From Blastobasis lacticolella (Eukaryota > Arthropoda > Insecta > Lepidoptera > Blastobasidae): a stretch of DNA of 64,000 bases. Below the pieces are notes generated by a model that was not told the DNA's origin, made no database searches, and worked only from the letters and a program-made list of their open reading frames with translations. The DNA is taken from assembly GCA_905147135.1 (NCBI GenBank), contig LR990051.1, positions 191,001 to 255,000 of the forward strand, read 5' to 3'. Position numbers and translations under genes: made by a program. Positions within the stretch are counted from its first letter, which is position 1. The number at the start of each line of letters is the position of its first letter. Positions 29,551 through 40,699 of the stretch are shown here, in pieces.

Positions 29551-29696
29551 GCGTGCCGCTGACGTTTGCGGCGACGGCGGCGCGGCGCGCAGCCGAGCCC
29601 TGGCTGGCCGTGGACATGCTCGCCGCGGCGCCCGTCTTCGAGTTCATCGGCGTAGGTGACTACGCCGGCATCAACAAGGTGCTGAGCCTTCACAAG
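29551..29696 (+). CDS. channel domain B, S3-S4 exon
   Basis: The acceptor is gttacggcag. The peptide GVPLTFAATAARRAAEPWLA, then VDMLAAAPVFEFIGVGDYAG, is the S2-S3 linker and S3 with its usual aspartate (VDML; family DLLAxxP). INKVLSLHK starts S4, but with few of the regular arginines of a voltage sensor. The donor CACAAG|GTGCGC is in phase 0. Confidence 0.85.
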
Positions 29697-29794
29697 GTGC
29701 GCCACAGTTGAACCTTTTCTTTCTTTAAATACCGGTGAGAAACAAGACACACATGGTAATGCCGATGAGGAAGAAGTCGATTTAACTTACTCAA

Positions 29795-29960
29795 CTCAAA
29801 CTCAAAATTTCTTTATTGATTAGGACATTAAATATATCTTTCAATCGCCAAAAAGGAAAGGGGTAGGACAGTAGGAAGGAAATACTCAGTGACACGTTGG
29901 TCGAAGAAAACTACCTAAAACTAGTTAACTAACTTAACAGCAAGAGTAATCCAGTTCACC
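29795..29960 (-). mobile_element. CR1-like 3' tail
   Basis: AACTCAAACTCAAAATTTCT, TTATTGATTAGGACATTAAA and AAAGGGGTAGGACAGTAGGA match 26450-26540 closely. Only the 3' UTR remains. Confidence 0.6.
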
Positions 29961-30094
29961 ATGATGACGTTGGTTATCATGAGCATTACCATATTATATG
30001 CATTCCTTCTATTATAGTAATCCCCCATGGGGGGAATATGATGACAAGCTAGCACCTCCAGTAGAAAGGTAGCAGCAATATCAGCTTCTTCTTT

Positions 30095-30300
30095 TTGACC
30101 GCGTTAGATGTCGGGCAACCCGAATTGTCGACCACGAAGTTCTCACCCGCCGCCTATGCCGTCTGGCGCTGCGGAGATGGAGCGTCTCTGTGCGTCTGTA
30201 ATTTCTGTGTTCTGAGGAGTTGTTTGGGCGAATGCCTGCGTCCGAGTTTCACTACCCTACTACAAATGAAAGTTCCATCCGTGTGATCACTTACAATTAG
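30095..30300 (+). mobile_element. Jockey/CR1-like RT C-terminal fragment
   Basis: In one + frame: FDRVRCRATRIVDHEVLTRR, then ALRRDGASLCV. This parallels the region before the final motif in several lepidopteran non-LTR elements (QRRAARIVDD...LALRRDVASLCV). A second such fragment lies at 45500. Confidence 0.6.
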
Positions 30301-30432
30301 GTAACCTGCTTGCTCCTTTGCCCCCTTCTAATATGAAAAAAGCACTGCGAGTTAATATCTGTCTGATAATACTCTAACACTGTTAAACGGTAAATGTTGA
30401 CAATTATTTGGATGATGACCGCGGCGCCGCAG

Positions 30433-30569
30433 GTGTTCAAGGTGTTGTCGCGGCTGGCGGCGGCGTCGACCGCGGAGCCGACCGCGACGCGCGCGGCGGT
30501 CTGCTGCATGTGCGTGATTACCGTGGCGTACGGCCTGGGCTCCCTCCAGCAGACCTTCATGTGCCAAGG
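30433..30569 (+). CDS. channel domain B, S4-S5 linker and S5
   Basis: The acceptor is gcgccgcag, phase 0. VFKVLSRLAAASTAEPTATR follows the S4-S5 linker pattern of CNG channels (RLLKxxRLFExxDRTETR). AAVCCMCVITVAYGLGSLQQ is S5. The usual HW in S5 is missing. The donor CAAGG|GTGGGT leaves two bases; the next exon, 11 kb away, begins with the one base needed. Confidence 0.82.
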
Positions 30570-30830
30570 GTGGGTGCCGCTAATCTGTTCGTTAATCCAT
30601 CCGATCCAATTGATAAAATTGAGTTAAGTACACAGAAATGATCGCTGAAAAATAACGCGTGTTTCTGTCTAGGTTTCGTTGCTGCATTATGTTTTCACAT
30701 GTTAACAGTTCCTAAGCAATCGAACAGTAAGTGGTTAGGGGTTAGTTGACATACTGAGTTATTTACAAGGAATATCATATAACTAACAAACAGTGCAGTA
30801 AGTGGAGTACATACCTTACTTTACAAGATA

Positions 30831-31554
30831 CTAGCGGCCCGCCCCGGCTTCGCATGGGTACCACTACAGGTACACGAGTTACACACGACCGCTGCGTAGG
30901 GAGCCGACCGCGCGGGTGAGCCGCGCGGCACTTTATTTCTTGACATTGACTCCCCTCCCGTACCCCGTGCTGCCTAGATAGTCGAGCGGACTGAGCGGCG
31001 AACACGCGACTTTTTTCTAATATTCACATTTTTAAACTCGTGATATCTTTCGAATGGAAAGTCTGAATTGAATAATTCAAAAAGTTATACAAAGGTATTG
31101 AAGCAGTCGTGAATTAATTTTGATAAGGATTAATACCAAGGTACAAATAAAGAGCGTTTTTAGCGGCAGCATTTCAATTAAATTTTGAAAATAAAAGAAC
31201 ACTTATTGTGACATAACTATAATAGTTAGACATATACTGACGCGACACTTTTTGTAGATAATGATGTGTTCTGCAAAGTCGTAGTACATTATGTTGTTCT
31301 ATCATTAATAGTTTTCGCAGCACACGCGATGTAAGGAATTTTTTGGGTATTTTTTTACACCTTGGGTAACATTATTGGAGTTTTATTAATGATCCGTAAT
31401 TTTTTAGAAAATATATTATAGCCTATGTCACCCGGGGATAGTGTAGCTTCCCAACGGTGAAAGAATTTTTGAAATCGGTCCAGTAGTTTCGAAGTCTATT
31501 CAATACAAACAAACAAAAAAATCAAACATTTCCTCTTTATAATATTAGTATAGA
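30831..31554 (-). mobile_element. non-autonomous Helitron, complete ends
   Basis: On the minus strand it starts TCTATACTAATATTATAAAG and ends GCGGGCCGCTAG. It is preceded by A and followed by T, as expected for Helitron insertion between A and T. A GC-rich hairpin-prone end (GAAGCCGGGGCGGGCC) precedes CTAG. There is no Rep/helicase ORF. Close relatives are at 60637-61703 and 63183-63959. Confidence 0.85.
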
Positions 31555-31674
31555 TTACACAGATTTCCACACAGTCGTCAAATATCGCGCGCAACTTTTA
31601 AACGGCTTTATCTTAACACAGATTAAGGGTAACTTACTGTACTCTTTCTTATGACGGCAGCATTATACATCATA

Positions 31675-31880
31675 ATTTATATGTACACTCCGTGCAGCGG
31701 GCAGAGTATATTGTAGTACCAGCTCTATCCATTAGTAAAAGGCGACTAATGTAACAAAAGCCTCCGTTAACCAGAGTCAGCAGAATTCTCTGTTGAGTAT
31801 TTTCCAAACTGTGACCAGCATCCCGTCCGCCAAGTGTGAAAATTATGGCAAAGCCCTTCACTAATATCGAGCAGGTAAGA
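31675..31880 (+). mobile_element. diverged SINE-like element
   Basis: AGTAAAAGGCGACTAATGTA, CCAGCATCCCGTCCGCCAAG and GTGAAAATTATGGCAAAGCC follow the order of the element at 17225-17480 with many changes. Confidence 0.5.
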
Positions 31881-32163
31881 TCACTGTTACTCATGTGCTT
31901 ATTATATACGATATTATAACTAAAGGTCGTGTAACGACCCGTAAAACCAGATAGAATAATAATAATAATAAAAATAAAAAAGCCTTTTATTTCTAGCACA
32001 AAACAAAGTTACAAGTACAAGATAACTTATTACAAGTATAAGTTGCTTATTTATAAAGATAGTATTTACCTACTTAAACACAATTTTTTTCTTAATGCAC
32101 TATTAACTTTATAACTACATTTCATTTTTGTATTTTTTATTATTTAGATAGAATAAGACTACG

Positions 32164-32480
32164 CTATTGCCGAATCGCTTTTTTTTTTTTTTTTATGTCA
32201 TACGGTAGGCAAACAGGCAAACGGGCCACCTGATGGAAAGTGGTCACCACTGCCTATAGACATTAGCAACACCAAGAGTATCGCTAATGCGTTGTCCACC
32301 TCTATAACACGTTGCTCTGGCAGCAAAAAGCAAATGCCACTCCACTGCCAAAGCCACGGTTCCCCAAATCCCCACCCCATGGAGCACTGGAAACCTTACT
32401 CACCGGCAGAAACACAATACTATTTAAAAGAGTATTATTTAGCTGCGATATTCTGTCAGGTGGACACTTATTAAAAAAAT
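32164..32480 (-). mobile_element. non-LTR 3' end with poly(A)
   Basis: The left border is a T run (poly(A) on the minus strand), then GTAGGCAAACAGGCAAACGG, GAAAGTGGTCACCACTGCC and CAAAGCCACGGTTCCCCAAA. It matches the copy nested in the Helitron at 61346-61685. Confidence 0.7.
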
Positions 32481-32748
32481 ATATTAAAAAATATTTGTGT
32501 GCCAACTAATGCCAAGTTTTCTAAACGTTATAGAATGTCATTCATAAAAGTCATAACAAACAATTTGATTTCTGTAGGATTGTTTATTTCCGTGAGTTAT
32601 GAAAATTATTATTAAATAATGGGCAGAATAATTAAAAAGGAAGTGCGGGAGATAATTTTCAGCATGATTAATAATTTAGACAAACTAAAAGTACAAGTTC
32701 AAGCTAATAGTGACCAAATAACCATTGGCGTATCTAGGGCTATTTTCC

Positions 32749-32769
32749 GGGGGGGGGGGGGGGGGGGGG
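32749..32769. repeat. poly(G) run
   Basis: Twenty-one consecutive G residues on the plus strand in AT-rich intronic DNA. Confidence 0.9.
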
Positions 32770-32889
32770 CAGAGGTGGCCGACGTAGCCAGGTCAACCCC
32801 CAATGCACAGTCAGTTAGCACGATTAGAATCATAATTAATGAAAAGCTTTATGTCGCGGTACCGTAATGTCATAGTTTGTTTTTTTTTT

Positions 32890-34110
32890 TTTTTAAATTA
32901 CACATGACACGCGTTTGACCGCCATCTCACCTGTTGGTAAGTGACGATGCGGCCGAAGATGGAGCATGTCCGTCTTGGAACAGCCTATACACTCTAGCCT
33001 TTAAGGCATCCAGATTATATTGATCAGGGAACACACTCGCAAGCAACGCGTTATACTCCTTAGCCGTACGCATTATAAAAGTCGAGCCAAAGCGGCTCGT
33101 GCGGATAGCTTGAAGATCCACGACATAAGGTTGAATCGCTCGCCCGGCCTCATTTCGCCGGCCCCTTTCCGATGGCGGAAAGGGGCCGGCGAAATGAGGT
33201 CGTGCAGCTGCTTCGCATACTCTCCGAAATGTAACCTGTAGAAGACCGACAGACGCGCAACCCTACGCCGATGTTCTAGGCTCTGCAGCCTAGCTTCAAA
33301 CAACAGTAGGTCACAAATTATCTTCTTTGCACGTTTTTCCACTGAATCCAAAGCTGCCAGTTGATATTTGGCGGATCCATCCCAGAGGTGACAACAGTAC
33401 TCCATGCAGGATCGCACTTGTGCTTGGTATAACTGAAGCAACTGCTTTGAAGTGAAGTACCGCCTAACCTTCAAGAGAACACCAAGTTTTTTTGCTGCAG
33501 TCTTTGCCTTGGATTCGATGTACTGACCGAAGTTGAGATTGGCAGATAGCTCAACATCCAGAAGCTGTAAGTTGTCGGTAATTTCCACAGGAACATCCCG
33601 AAAAGTTGGAGTTTGATGATTTTAATTCCTTTTGGCGGAAAACAAGCACGCCTGAGTTTTGGTTGCGTTGAACGCCACCAGATTGGCTTTACCCTAATCA
33701 GAGACTGCCTTGAGAGCTTTGTCCAAACGATCAACCATAGCTTCTCGACAAGACTGAATATCGTCCCTGTTGGCTTTTGCCTATGACAGATAGCTATCCG
33801 TTACTGTGCCGTCGTCTGCGCACCCAAAGGTACCTACCTGATATAAGCAGATTGAATATGCAGCAGGAATAAAGTCGCAGACAGTACCGATCCCTTAGGA
33901 AGTCCCGTAACCTGAAGATTAGACGAGTAACCATCGATAACTACAAGGATTGAACGTCCACTCAGAAAATCTGATATTCAGGTGCAAAAGCCAACAGGAA
34001 TACCAAATGAAGGACGCTTGCTTAGAAGGCCCGCATGCCAAACCCTGTCAAAGGCCTTGGAGATATCAAGAGACAGCAAGGGCCTCGCCATGTCTCTCAA
34101 TGTAGGTCAT
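32890..34110 (-). mobile_element. Jockey/CR1-like element, 5'-truncated copy
   Basis: The left end is a T run. On the minus strand come [49 protein letters not shown] and EITDNLQLLDVELSANLNFG, followed by degraded RT upstream. It is the same family as the element at 36250-40300 ([13 protein letters not shown] region nearly identical) in opposite orientation. Multiple stops make it inactive. A perfect hairpin lies inside it. Confidence 0.8.
33148..33199. repeat. perfect 24-bp inverted repeat, 4-base loop
   Basis: 33148-33171 and 33176-33199 are exact reverse complements around ATGG. The related copy at 39970-40030 has only one arm, so the second arm was added in this copy. Confidence 0.9.
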
Positions 34111-35334
34111 ATGTTTAAATAATAAACTGCAGTACTTAAACTTTCACATGAATGTATCAAAAGCTTTATAGCCACAAGGTATAATTACTGGAGACGTACT
34201 GACATAGTGGTGTTTTTGTATAAACACTTCAATGCTTCGATATGTCGATAGTCTATTTGTCACCGCACCATTCTGTATTGACAGGAGCACAGCCCAGGTT
34301 TCGATCAAATCAAAAACGTCAAGCATAATGGCTGATTACACTAAGTCTGTCTGAGTCTTCAAAGAAAGTTCTTCAAGAGCGTCTTATCACCCTCCTTTCC
34401 TCCCTTTTTGAAGAACAATATTACTATACTTCTGTGCCATGCCTTCAGCGTTTTCTCCTCAAAGACGACGGAGTTGAATTGCTTCTGAAGGGTCTTAAGC
34501 ACATGCCTGTTCTGGTCTGGACATTATCACCCAGCGTGTTGTTATTTTTTAAGCTGTTTGAGAGTCATACTAATCTCATATAGGCTAATATCCGGTATAT
34601 CTTCGGTACAATAACCGTGGAGACAGTTTCTTTTCTGTTTTCTATGGCCTTCACCACAGAAAAGAAAAGTGGGTTTTTTATACCACTACGGTGGCAAACA
34701 AGCTTACGACCTGCAACTGCAAGTTTCACTAATCGGATTGAAGTCGTCTATGTTGACGCACTCTCCTAGAATTTCGAAATGCGAGTTGAAAGCTCTCTGA
34801 CTTTTGGATTTAGATGAGTACAGGCCGGAGCGTAGACTTCATAAATCGTGATCTTTCGAGCTGTGGATATAGATTCAATGAGCCACTGACCAAGTAATGA
34901 TCACTGCCAATTCTTGTGCTGTCAGTCATCGATACACCATTGAATATATGCCGTTTCGAAAATAAGATGAAGTAAATTGAAGGAAAGCATACATAGCCTG
35001 TATGACCTTCAACGAATACCGCTTGGTAATTCTTGTAGGGTCTTGCCCTGACGATTGGTTATTTGTTTACTAACAGTTATTAAGATTCCTTTTCAAATGA
35101 CTGTTCAGCTCGTAGAAACATTTATTTTAAATTTTAATGTAATTTTCAGTTTTATTTCCTTGGGTTTGGCCGTTCAGGCTTTAATGCCTCTCTAATTAAT
35201 TATATTGTGTTCTGAAAAATAGAGAAAACTATGTTTGTGTTGAAGCGACCATTACTCTTAAACCGTCAACGAATTATGTATTTCTGACGTAAGTTCTGAA
35301 GGAAGGTTCACCACATACTACACTCACTTAAGCG
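34111..35334. other. unassigned repeat-like stretch
   Basis: No convincing open frame on either strand. Some parts may be degraded 5' sequence of the minus-strand element ending at 34110. 34680-34720 (ACTACGGTGGCAAACAAGCT) resembles the shared non-LTR tail. Confidence 0.3.
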
Positions 35335-36015
35335 TCTCCAATGTTTTCTGCCCTTGAATGCTAAGATCTCTCACGTCCAAACACTAAATCTTCCCTTATT
35401 AGACTACGCCGACTGCTGTTATCTCGACCCTACGGAAGAATTATTGAATAAGCTTGAGCGGCTCCAAAATCTTGGTATCCGGTTTATATTTGGCTAACGC
35501 AAGTACGACCACATCTCCCAATTTCAATCCGCCTTCGCAGGAATATTCACATCCTTTGTGTCCTTTATAATGTCCTCTATAATCCTCGAGCTCCTTCATA
35601 CCTTCGTGATAGTTTTAATTTTTCCCGTTCCCAAGACATGCCGTGTCGCTCTAGCATCAAGGCACTGCTCTCTATTATGCCTCCTCATCACTCCGAATGT
35701 TATTCCATCTCCTTTTCTGTTCATGCGGCTAGATTGTGGAATTCGCTGCCACGTACTGTACGTACCAGTCCTTCGCCTGATACGTTTAAAAACGAGTAAA
35801 AGAGCACTATCTTTCCATTTGTTATTCATGATTTCGTTGTACTATAGTAGGTAAGTAAATTTAAGGTGCACGCCATCTGCCTCTCAATTTTGACCTCTCT
35901 CTTCCGTTGGTCGGCTGGAAGATATTTCTTTAGAAATAAGCTGTACCTGTTGTGATTTTTTTCTGTATGTCTATTTTGTATACTAATTACTGTGCACAAT
36001 AAATCTTAAATAAAT
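35335..36015 (+). mobile_element. CR1-like element, 5'-truncated copy
   Basis: Frames resemble the end of ORF2 at 21580-22028: LLDYADCCYLDPTEELLNKL, ERLQNLGIRFIFG, then frame-shifted remains and RLWNSLP-like sequence near 35725-35745. The tail holds GGCTGGAAGATATTTCTTTA and GAAATAAGCTG, with hairpin ATTTCT-TT-AGAAAT, and ends in TAAATAAATAAATAAG. Confidence 0.75.
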
Positions 36016-36204
36016 AAATAAGTTTTTGTTCTGTTAATTTATTTCCTTTTGGCCTTGATATTATCATTATAATTTTTTATAATATCTTGACATAAATAGT
36101 GTTTTTAAGTTGTTGTGAAGTTGTCCAGCAGTGACAAACCATAGATCGATGCCATGATGGCGAAGATTTTATTCCTACTTGTTGGCCACGAAAACGACGG
36201 TGGC

Positions 36205-36244
36205 TATCATAAATTTGAAATGGATTGATTTCAAATTTATGATA
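36205..36244. repeat. perfect 17-bp inverted repeat, 6-base loop
   Basis: 36205-36221 and 36228-36244 are exact reverse complements around GGATTG. It lies at the 5' edge of the Jockey-like element and may mark its truncation point. Confidence 0.85.
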
Positions 36245-37363
36245 TGAGATTTGAGATTCTCTTCGGGCGATCCGTCGAGTTGTGCTGAAGCCGTTACCGC
36301 GGTTATACGGCAGGGAATGGAATACTTCATTCCATATTCTGACGTAGCGATGAATGGCAAGTCTCGTCCATGGTTTAGTGCTGACTGCAGTCGCGCTGAA
36401 GCGCTGAAGCAAGCGGCATACTCTGCCTGGGCTGAGGCTCTAGCGCATATATCTCCGGATACTCGCAAACTGAAGAAAGCCTTTAACCTCGCCGCCAAGT
36501 CTTGCAAAAGGACGCTACGCAGGGCTCGTTTCGACCACATAGGTCGGATTGGGACCAAACTGGCCTCTTACCCTCCTGGGAGTAAGGCGTTTTGGTCTTT
36601 GGCAAAAGCGGTCGAATCCAACTTTAGTCAATCTTCGTTACCACCATAGCTGAAACCAGATGGGACACTGGCGCATGCTGCGGAAGAGAAAGCAAATTTA
36701 CTTGCTTCTCAATTCGCGGCGAATTCACGTTTGGATACTGCAGGTAAAACTCCACCTATCTCACCCCGCGCTGACTGCACTATGGCAGAAGTGCGTATAC
36801 ATCAGAAAGCGATTTTAAAAATCCTGCGGTGTCTAGACGTGAACAAGGCTAGTGGACCAGATGGTATACCAGCAATAGTCCTGCGTAGTTGTGCCCCCGA
36901 GTTGTCTCCTATTCTCACGCGCCTGTATCGCCTCTCACTGGAGATTGGAATTGTACCGAAGACATGGAAGCTTGCCAATGTGCAGCCCGTGCCCAAGAAG
37001 GGCAGCCGCGCAGACCCTGCCAACTACCGCCCGATTTCGGTTACCTCCATACTCTGTAAGATTATGGAGCGTGCACTGAACAAGAAACTCCTCGTGCATC
37101 TTGAAGGTAACGATCTCCTCAGCGATCACCAGTACGGATTCCGCTGTGGTCGGTCAACTGGGGACCTTCTGGTGTATGCTACTCATATGTGGAGTGAGGC
37201 CATTGAGAGGCATGGCGAGGCCCTTGCTGTGTCTCTCGATATCTCCAAGGCCATTGACAGGGTTTGGCACGCAGCCATTTTAAGCAAGCTTCCCTCATAT
37301 GGTATTTCTGCTGGCTTTTGCACCTGGATATCGGATTTTCTGAGTGAACGATCAATCCGTGTA

Positions 37364-39238
37364 TAGATAGTTCAACTCAGTTGTGCGCGCGGCGCTATGT
37401 GTGCGTGCGCTTGTAAATATACAGCTTTCATTTATGTGGCAGTGACGCGGCAGTCGTCGTCCGAGCAAGACGTGTTCTTATCGCTTTTTCTTACGGGTAC
37501 AGTCGTTAACAAAAATGTCTAGTTCTTCACGAAGAAAATGTTTAAGGAGTCAGGTAAATATTTGTTAATTTTGAATTTAGATATAAAAGATATTTATAAT
37601 AATTCTATATAAGAAAAAATATATCCTTGTTGACGTTAACGTATTATTGTTTTAGACTCGAGAAACCATTGCTAAGGTTAACGAATTTCTGAAAAAAGAT
37701 ACGAGATATCTATTGCAACTAGTAAGTGATCCAGTTTGCAGTGCAAGTTCAATTTTAATATCGAAATAAGGTGAACATTTAAACAGCGTACGGAAAAGAA
37801 CAGCAATGGCAGTGGGGGTATCAGAGAGAACAATAACTAATATATTAGCTGAAGGAAAATAATCTGATTCTAAATTTAAATCTCCGCATAAAGACCGCAA
37901 AAAACGTTCAAAGAAGTTAGAATTAGACAACTTTAACGTTGATGTTATACGTTCAACTATTTAAAATTACCATTTAGAACATCACGAGTTACCTGCATTG
38001 CTAAAGTTGAAAAGAATATTTCAAGAGAAACTTAATTATGATGGAAGTATTTCGACTCTGCGTACAGCTTTGTTAAAGTTGGGATACAAATGGCGAAAAA
38101 CTGTGAATAACAGACGTGTTATTATAGAGCGGCATGACATTCAAAAACTAAGATTTTCTTACCTGAAAAACTTACTCAGATACCGTCAAGAAAATCGGTG
38201 TATCGTATATACAGATGAGAGCTATATCTTAACTAATCATGTGCAAAACAAAGGATGGGTTACTAAAGATGGACCACCTCTAAAGAGAAACCTGTCGAAA
38301 GGACAAAGACTTATTATTGTGCATTCTGGTTCAGAACAAGGTTTCGTACCTAACGCACTATTGACATACAAAGCAAATAGTGTTTCCGGTGATTACCACT
38401 CTAACATGAATGCAGAAAACTATGAAAAGTGGCTAAAAGAACGTCTAATACCGAATCTTCCACCTAACTCTGTGGTTGTGCTTGATAATGCCTCATACCA
38501 TAATGTTCAAAATGACAAAGCTCCAAATTCTAATTCCAAAAAAATTGAAATGCAGAGATGGCTGACTGAAAAAAATATAGCTTTTAATTTAGATATAAAA
38601 AAAATTGAACTATATGATTTGATTAAAAAAATAAAGAAAACCATATTTGTTATTAGACTTATGACATACTTCAGCCATATGGCATAAAAGTTCTTCGACT
38701 GCCACCATATCATCCTGAACTAAACCCTATAGAAAATGTGTGGGAAATTTAAAAAAATTATATTGCTTCGCGTAATGTCGACCAAAATGTGACGGGAATA
38801 ATGAAACTAATAAATGAACGTTTAAGTCAAATTGATGAAGGGATGTGGGGTAATACTTGTCGACATGTACAGAAGAAAGAAGAAGAATACTATCGACATT
38901 TTGACTTGGAGGCAGAATTCATAATTTACCTTGGTGACAGCAGCGAATCCGAAAATTCATCATTTGATTTTTCAAGTAGCGATTCAGAATAATATGTTCA
39001 ATACATAAACATTAAATTACCAAATTATTGTTTTTTTTAAGAACCCGTATATTATCAAACACAACAAGTTACAAAGACTTTAAAAACCGAGTTATTCCTT
39101 TTTGTTTCAAATTTGTTTAAATAACTGTATTTGTATTTTGTACCCGACTGTACCTCTTGTCACGCACACAAATTCACTGTATATGTACAAGGTTTACCCA
39201 CACATAGGGCCGCGCGCACAACTGAGTTGAAATATCTG
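37364..39238 (+). mobile_element. Tc1/mariner-superfamily element (DD82E-type), 1875 bp
   Basis: Terminal inverted repeats of about 39 bp: left TAGATAGTTCAACTCAGTTG, right (reverse complement) CAGATATTTCAACTCAGTTG, both continuing TGCGCGCGGC. The TA target duplication is at 37362-37363 and 39239-39240. It carries one decayed transposase gene. It sits inside a Jockey-like retrotransposon and was the later arrival. Confidence 0.9.
37514..38992 (+). pseudogene. DDE transposase, decayed
   Basis: It starts MSSSSRRKCLRSQ at 37514, followed by a possible short intron (GTAAAT...TTTTAG, 37556-37653), then TRETIAKVNEFLKKDTRYLL and several stops before 37998. The main frame 37998-38687 has WRKTVNNRRVIIERHDI, the first catalytic Asp in VYTDESYI (38214), and the second in VVVLDNASYHNVQ (38484). 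After a one-base frameshift, VLRLPPYHPELNPIENVWE gives the catalytic Glu at 38732. The 248-base gap between second Asp and Glu equals 82 residues if one base was lost. A TAA after WEI and the frame to 38992 (ending in a Ser/Glu/Asp-rich tail) follow. It is inactive, related to a transposase common in arthropods. Confidence 0.85.
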
Positions 39239-40699
39239 TAGTTCTAGACGGTTACACGTCTGAACTTAAGGCTATCGACGCGGGAGTTCCTCAGGGGTCG
39301 GTTCTGTCCGCGACTCTTTTCCTGCTGCATATTAATAATCTGCTTGGACCCGGTATCTTTGGGTACGCAGACGACAGCACAGTAACGGATAGATATCTGT
39401 CAGATGCAAAAGCTAGCAGGGGCGATATTCGGTCTTGTCGAGAGGCCATGGTTGGTCGCTTGAACGAGGCTCTCAAGGCAGTGTCCGATTGGGGCGAAGC
39501 CAATCTAGTGTCGTTCAACGCCACCAAAACACAGGCGTGTTTCTTTTCCGCTAAACGGAGTCCATTCCATCTAGCTCCGACTTTCCGGGGTGTGACTGTG
39601 GAAATTATCGACAACCTACAGCTCCTGGGTGTTGAACTATCAACCAATCTCAACTTTGGACAGTACATCGACTCAAAAGCCAAGACTGCTGCAAAAAAAC
39701 TTGGAATCCTCTCGAAGGTCAAGCGGTACTTCACTTCAAGGCAGTTGCTTCAATTATATCAAGAACAAGTCCGATCTTGCATGGAGTACTGCTGCCACCT
39801 CTGGGATGGATCAGCCAAATACCAACTGTCTGCTTTGGATTCGGTGGAAAAACGGGCAAAGAGATTAACTTGTGATCCGCAGTTAATTGAGGCCAAGCTG
39901 CAGAGCCTCGAGCATCGGCGTAGGGTTTCGCGTTTGTCGGTTTTCTACAGGTTGCACTTCGGAGAGTGTGCGAAGCAGTTGCACGACCTCATTCCGCCGG
40001 CCCCTTTCCGCCATCGGGAGACGCGATCCGGGCGAGCGCTTCATCCTTATGTCGTGGATCTTCCAACAATCCGCACGAGCCGCTTTGGCTCGACTTTTAT
40101 AATGCGTACGGCTAAGGAGTGGAATGCGTTGCCTGCGAGTGTGTTCCCTGATCAATATAATCTGGATGCCTTCAAGGCTAGAGTAAATAGGCTGTCCCTT
40201 GACAGGCATGCTCCATCATAGACCACATCGTCACTTACCACCAGGTGAGGTGGCGGTCAAATGCCTGGCTAGTAAAGTAATTAAAAAAAAAAAATAAGAT
40301 TGACGGAGAGAAATAAATTGGGACTGATGTCTGGAAGGCTGAAGTTTGGAAGTGAAAAAATATGAAGAATTTTTATAATTAATAATAACTCATTTATTAT
40401 AACTAGAAACGTCACAACACAACATAATCAAAAAAAGAAAAAGACATATACATCAACACATAAAATTACAAACAAATTGTTGCCATTATAAAAATGTCGA
40501 GTTGGCATTGCCGTGCTGTAGCCCTCCCAGTTGATAAAGGGACCAAGGGGGGATACAAGTGACCGGTTACCAAAAAAATGTACATGGCTGCATCAAATAA
40601 TGCTCTCTGAAATTCTCAAACTAACATAGTCGCCTAGTCAGTCTGCAAATTGTACTTTTCGGCTTGCTTTAACAAAATCCAAGTGAATTCAGTGAGCCT

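Larger units (their letters stand above)
36250..40300 (+). mobile_element. Jockey/CR1-like retrotransposon split by a Tc1/mariner insertion
   Basis: Left half 36250-37363: GKSRPWFSADCSRAEALKQA, a stop at 36647, then KASGPDGIPAIVLRSCAPEL, ANYRPISVTSILCKIMERAL, DHQYGFRCGRSTGDLL and LDISKAIDRVWH, ending ERSIRV. Right half from 39239: [57 protein letters not shown], then [20 protein letters not shown] and a TAG at 40219. The tail (CACTTACCACCAGGTGAGGT) and an A run end near 40300. Removing 37364-39238 and one TA restores continuity of the reading frame, showing the split is recent relative to the element. The endonuclease is missing. Confidence 0.88.

Noticed and set aside
30775..31005. 76-codon minus-strand ORF repeated at 60566-60796 and 63758-63964
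   Set aside because: The repeated ORF is part of the non-autonomous Helitron end sequence and shows no protein domain; similarity comes from the element itself.
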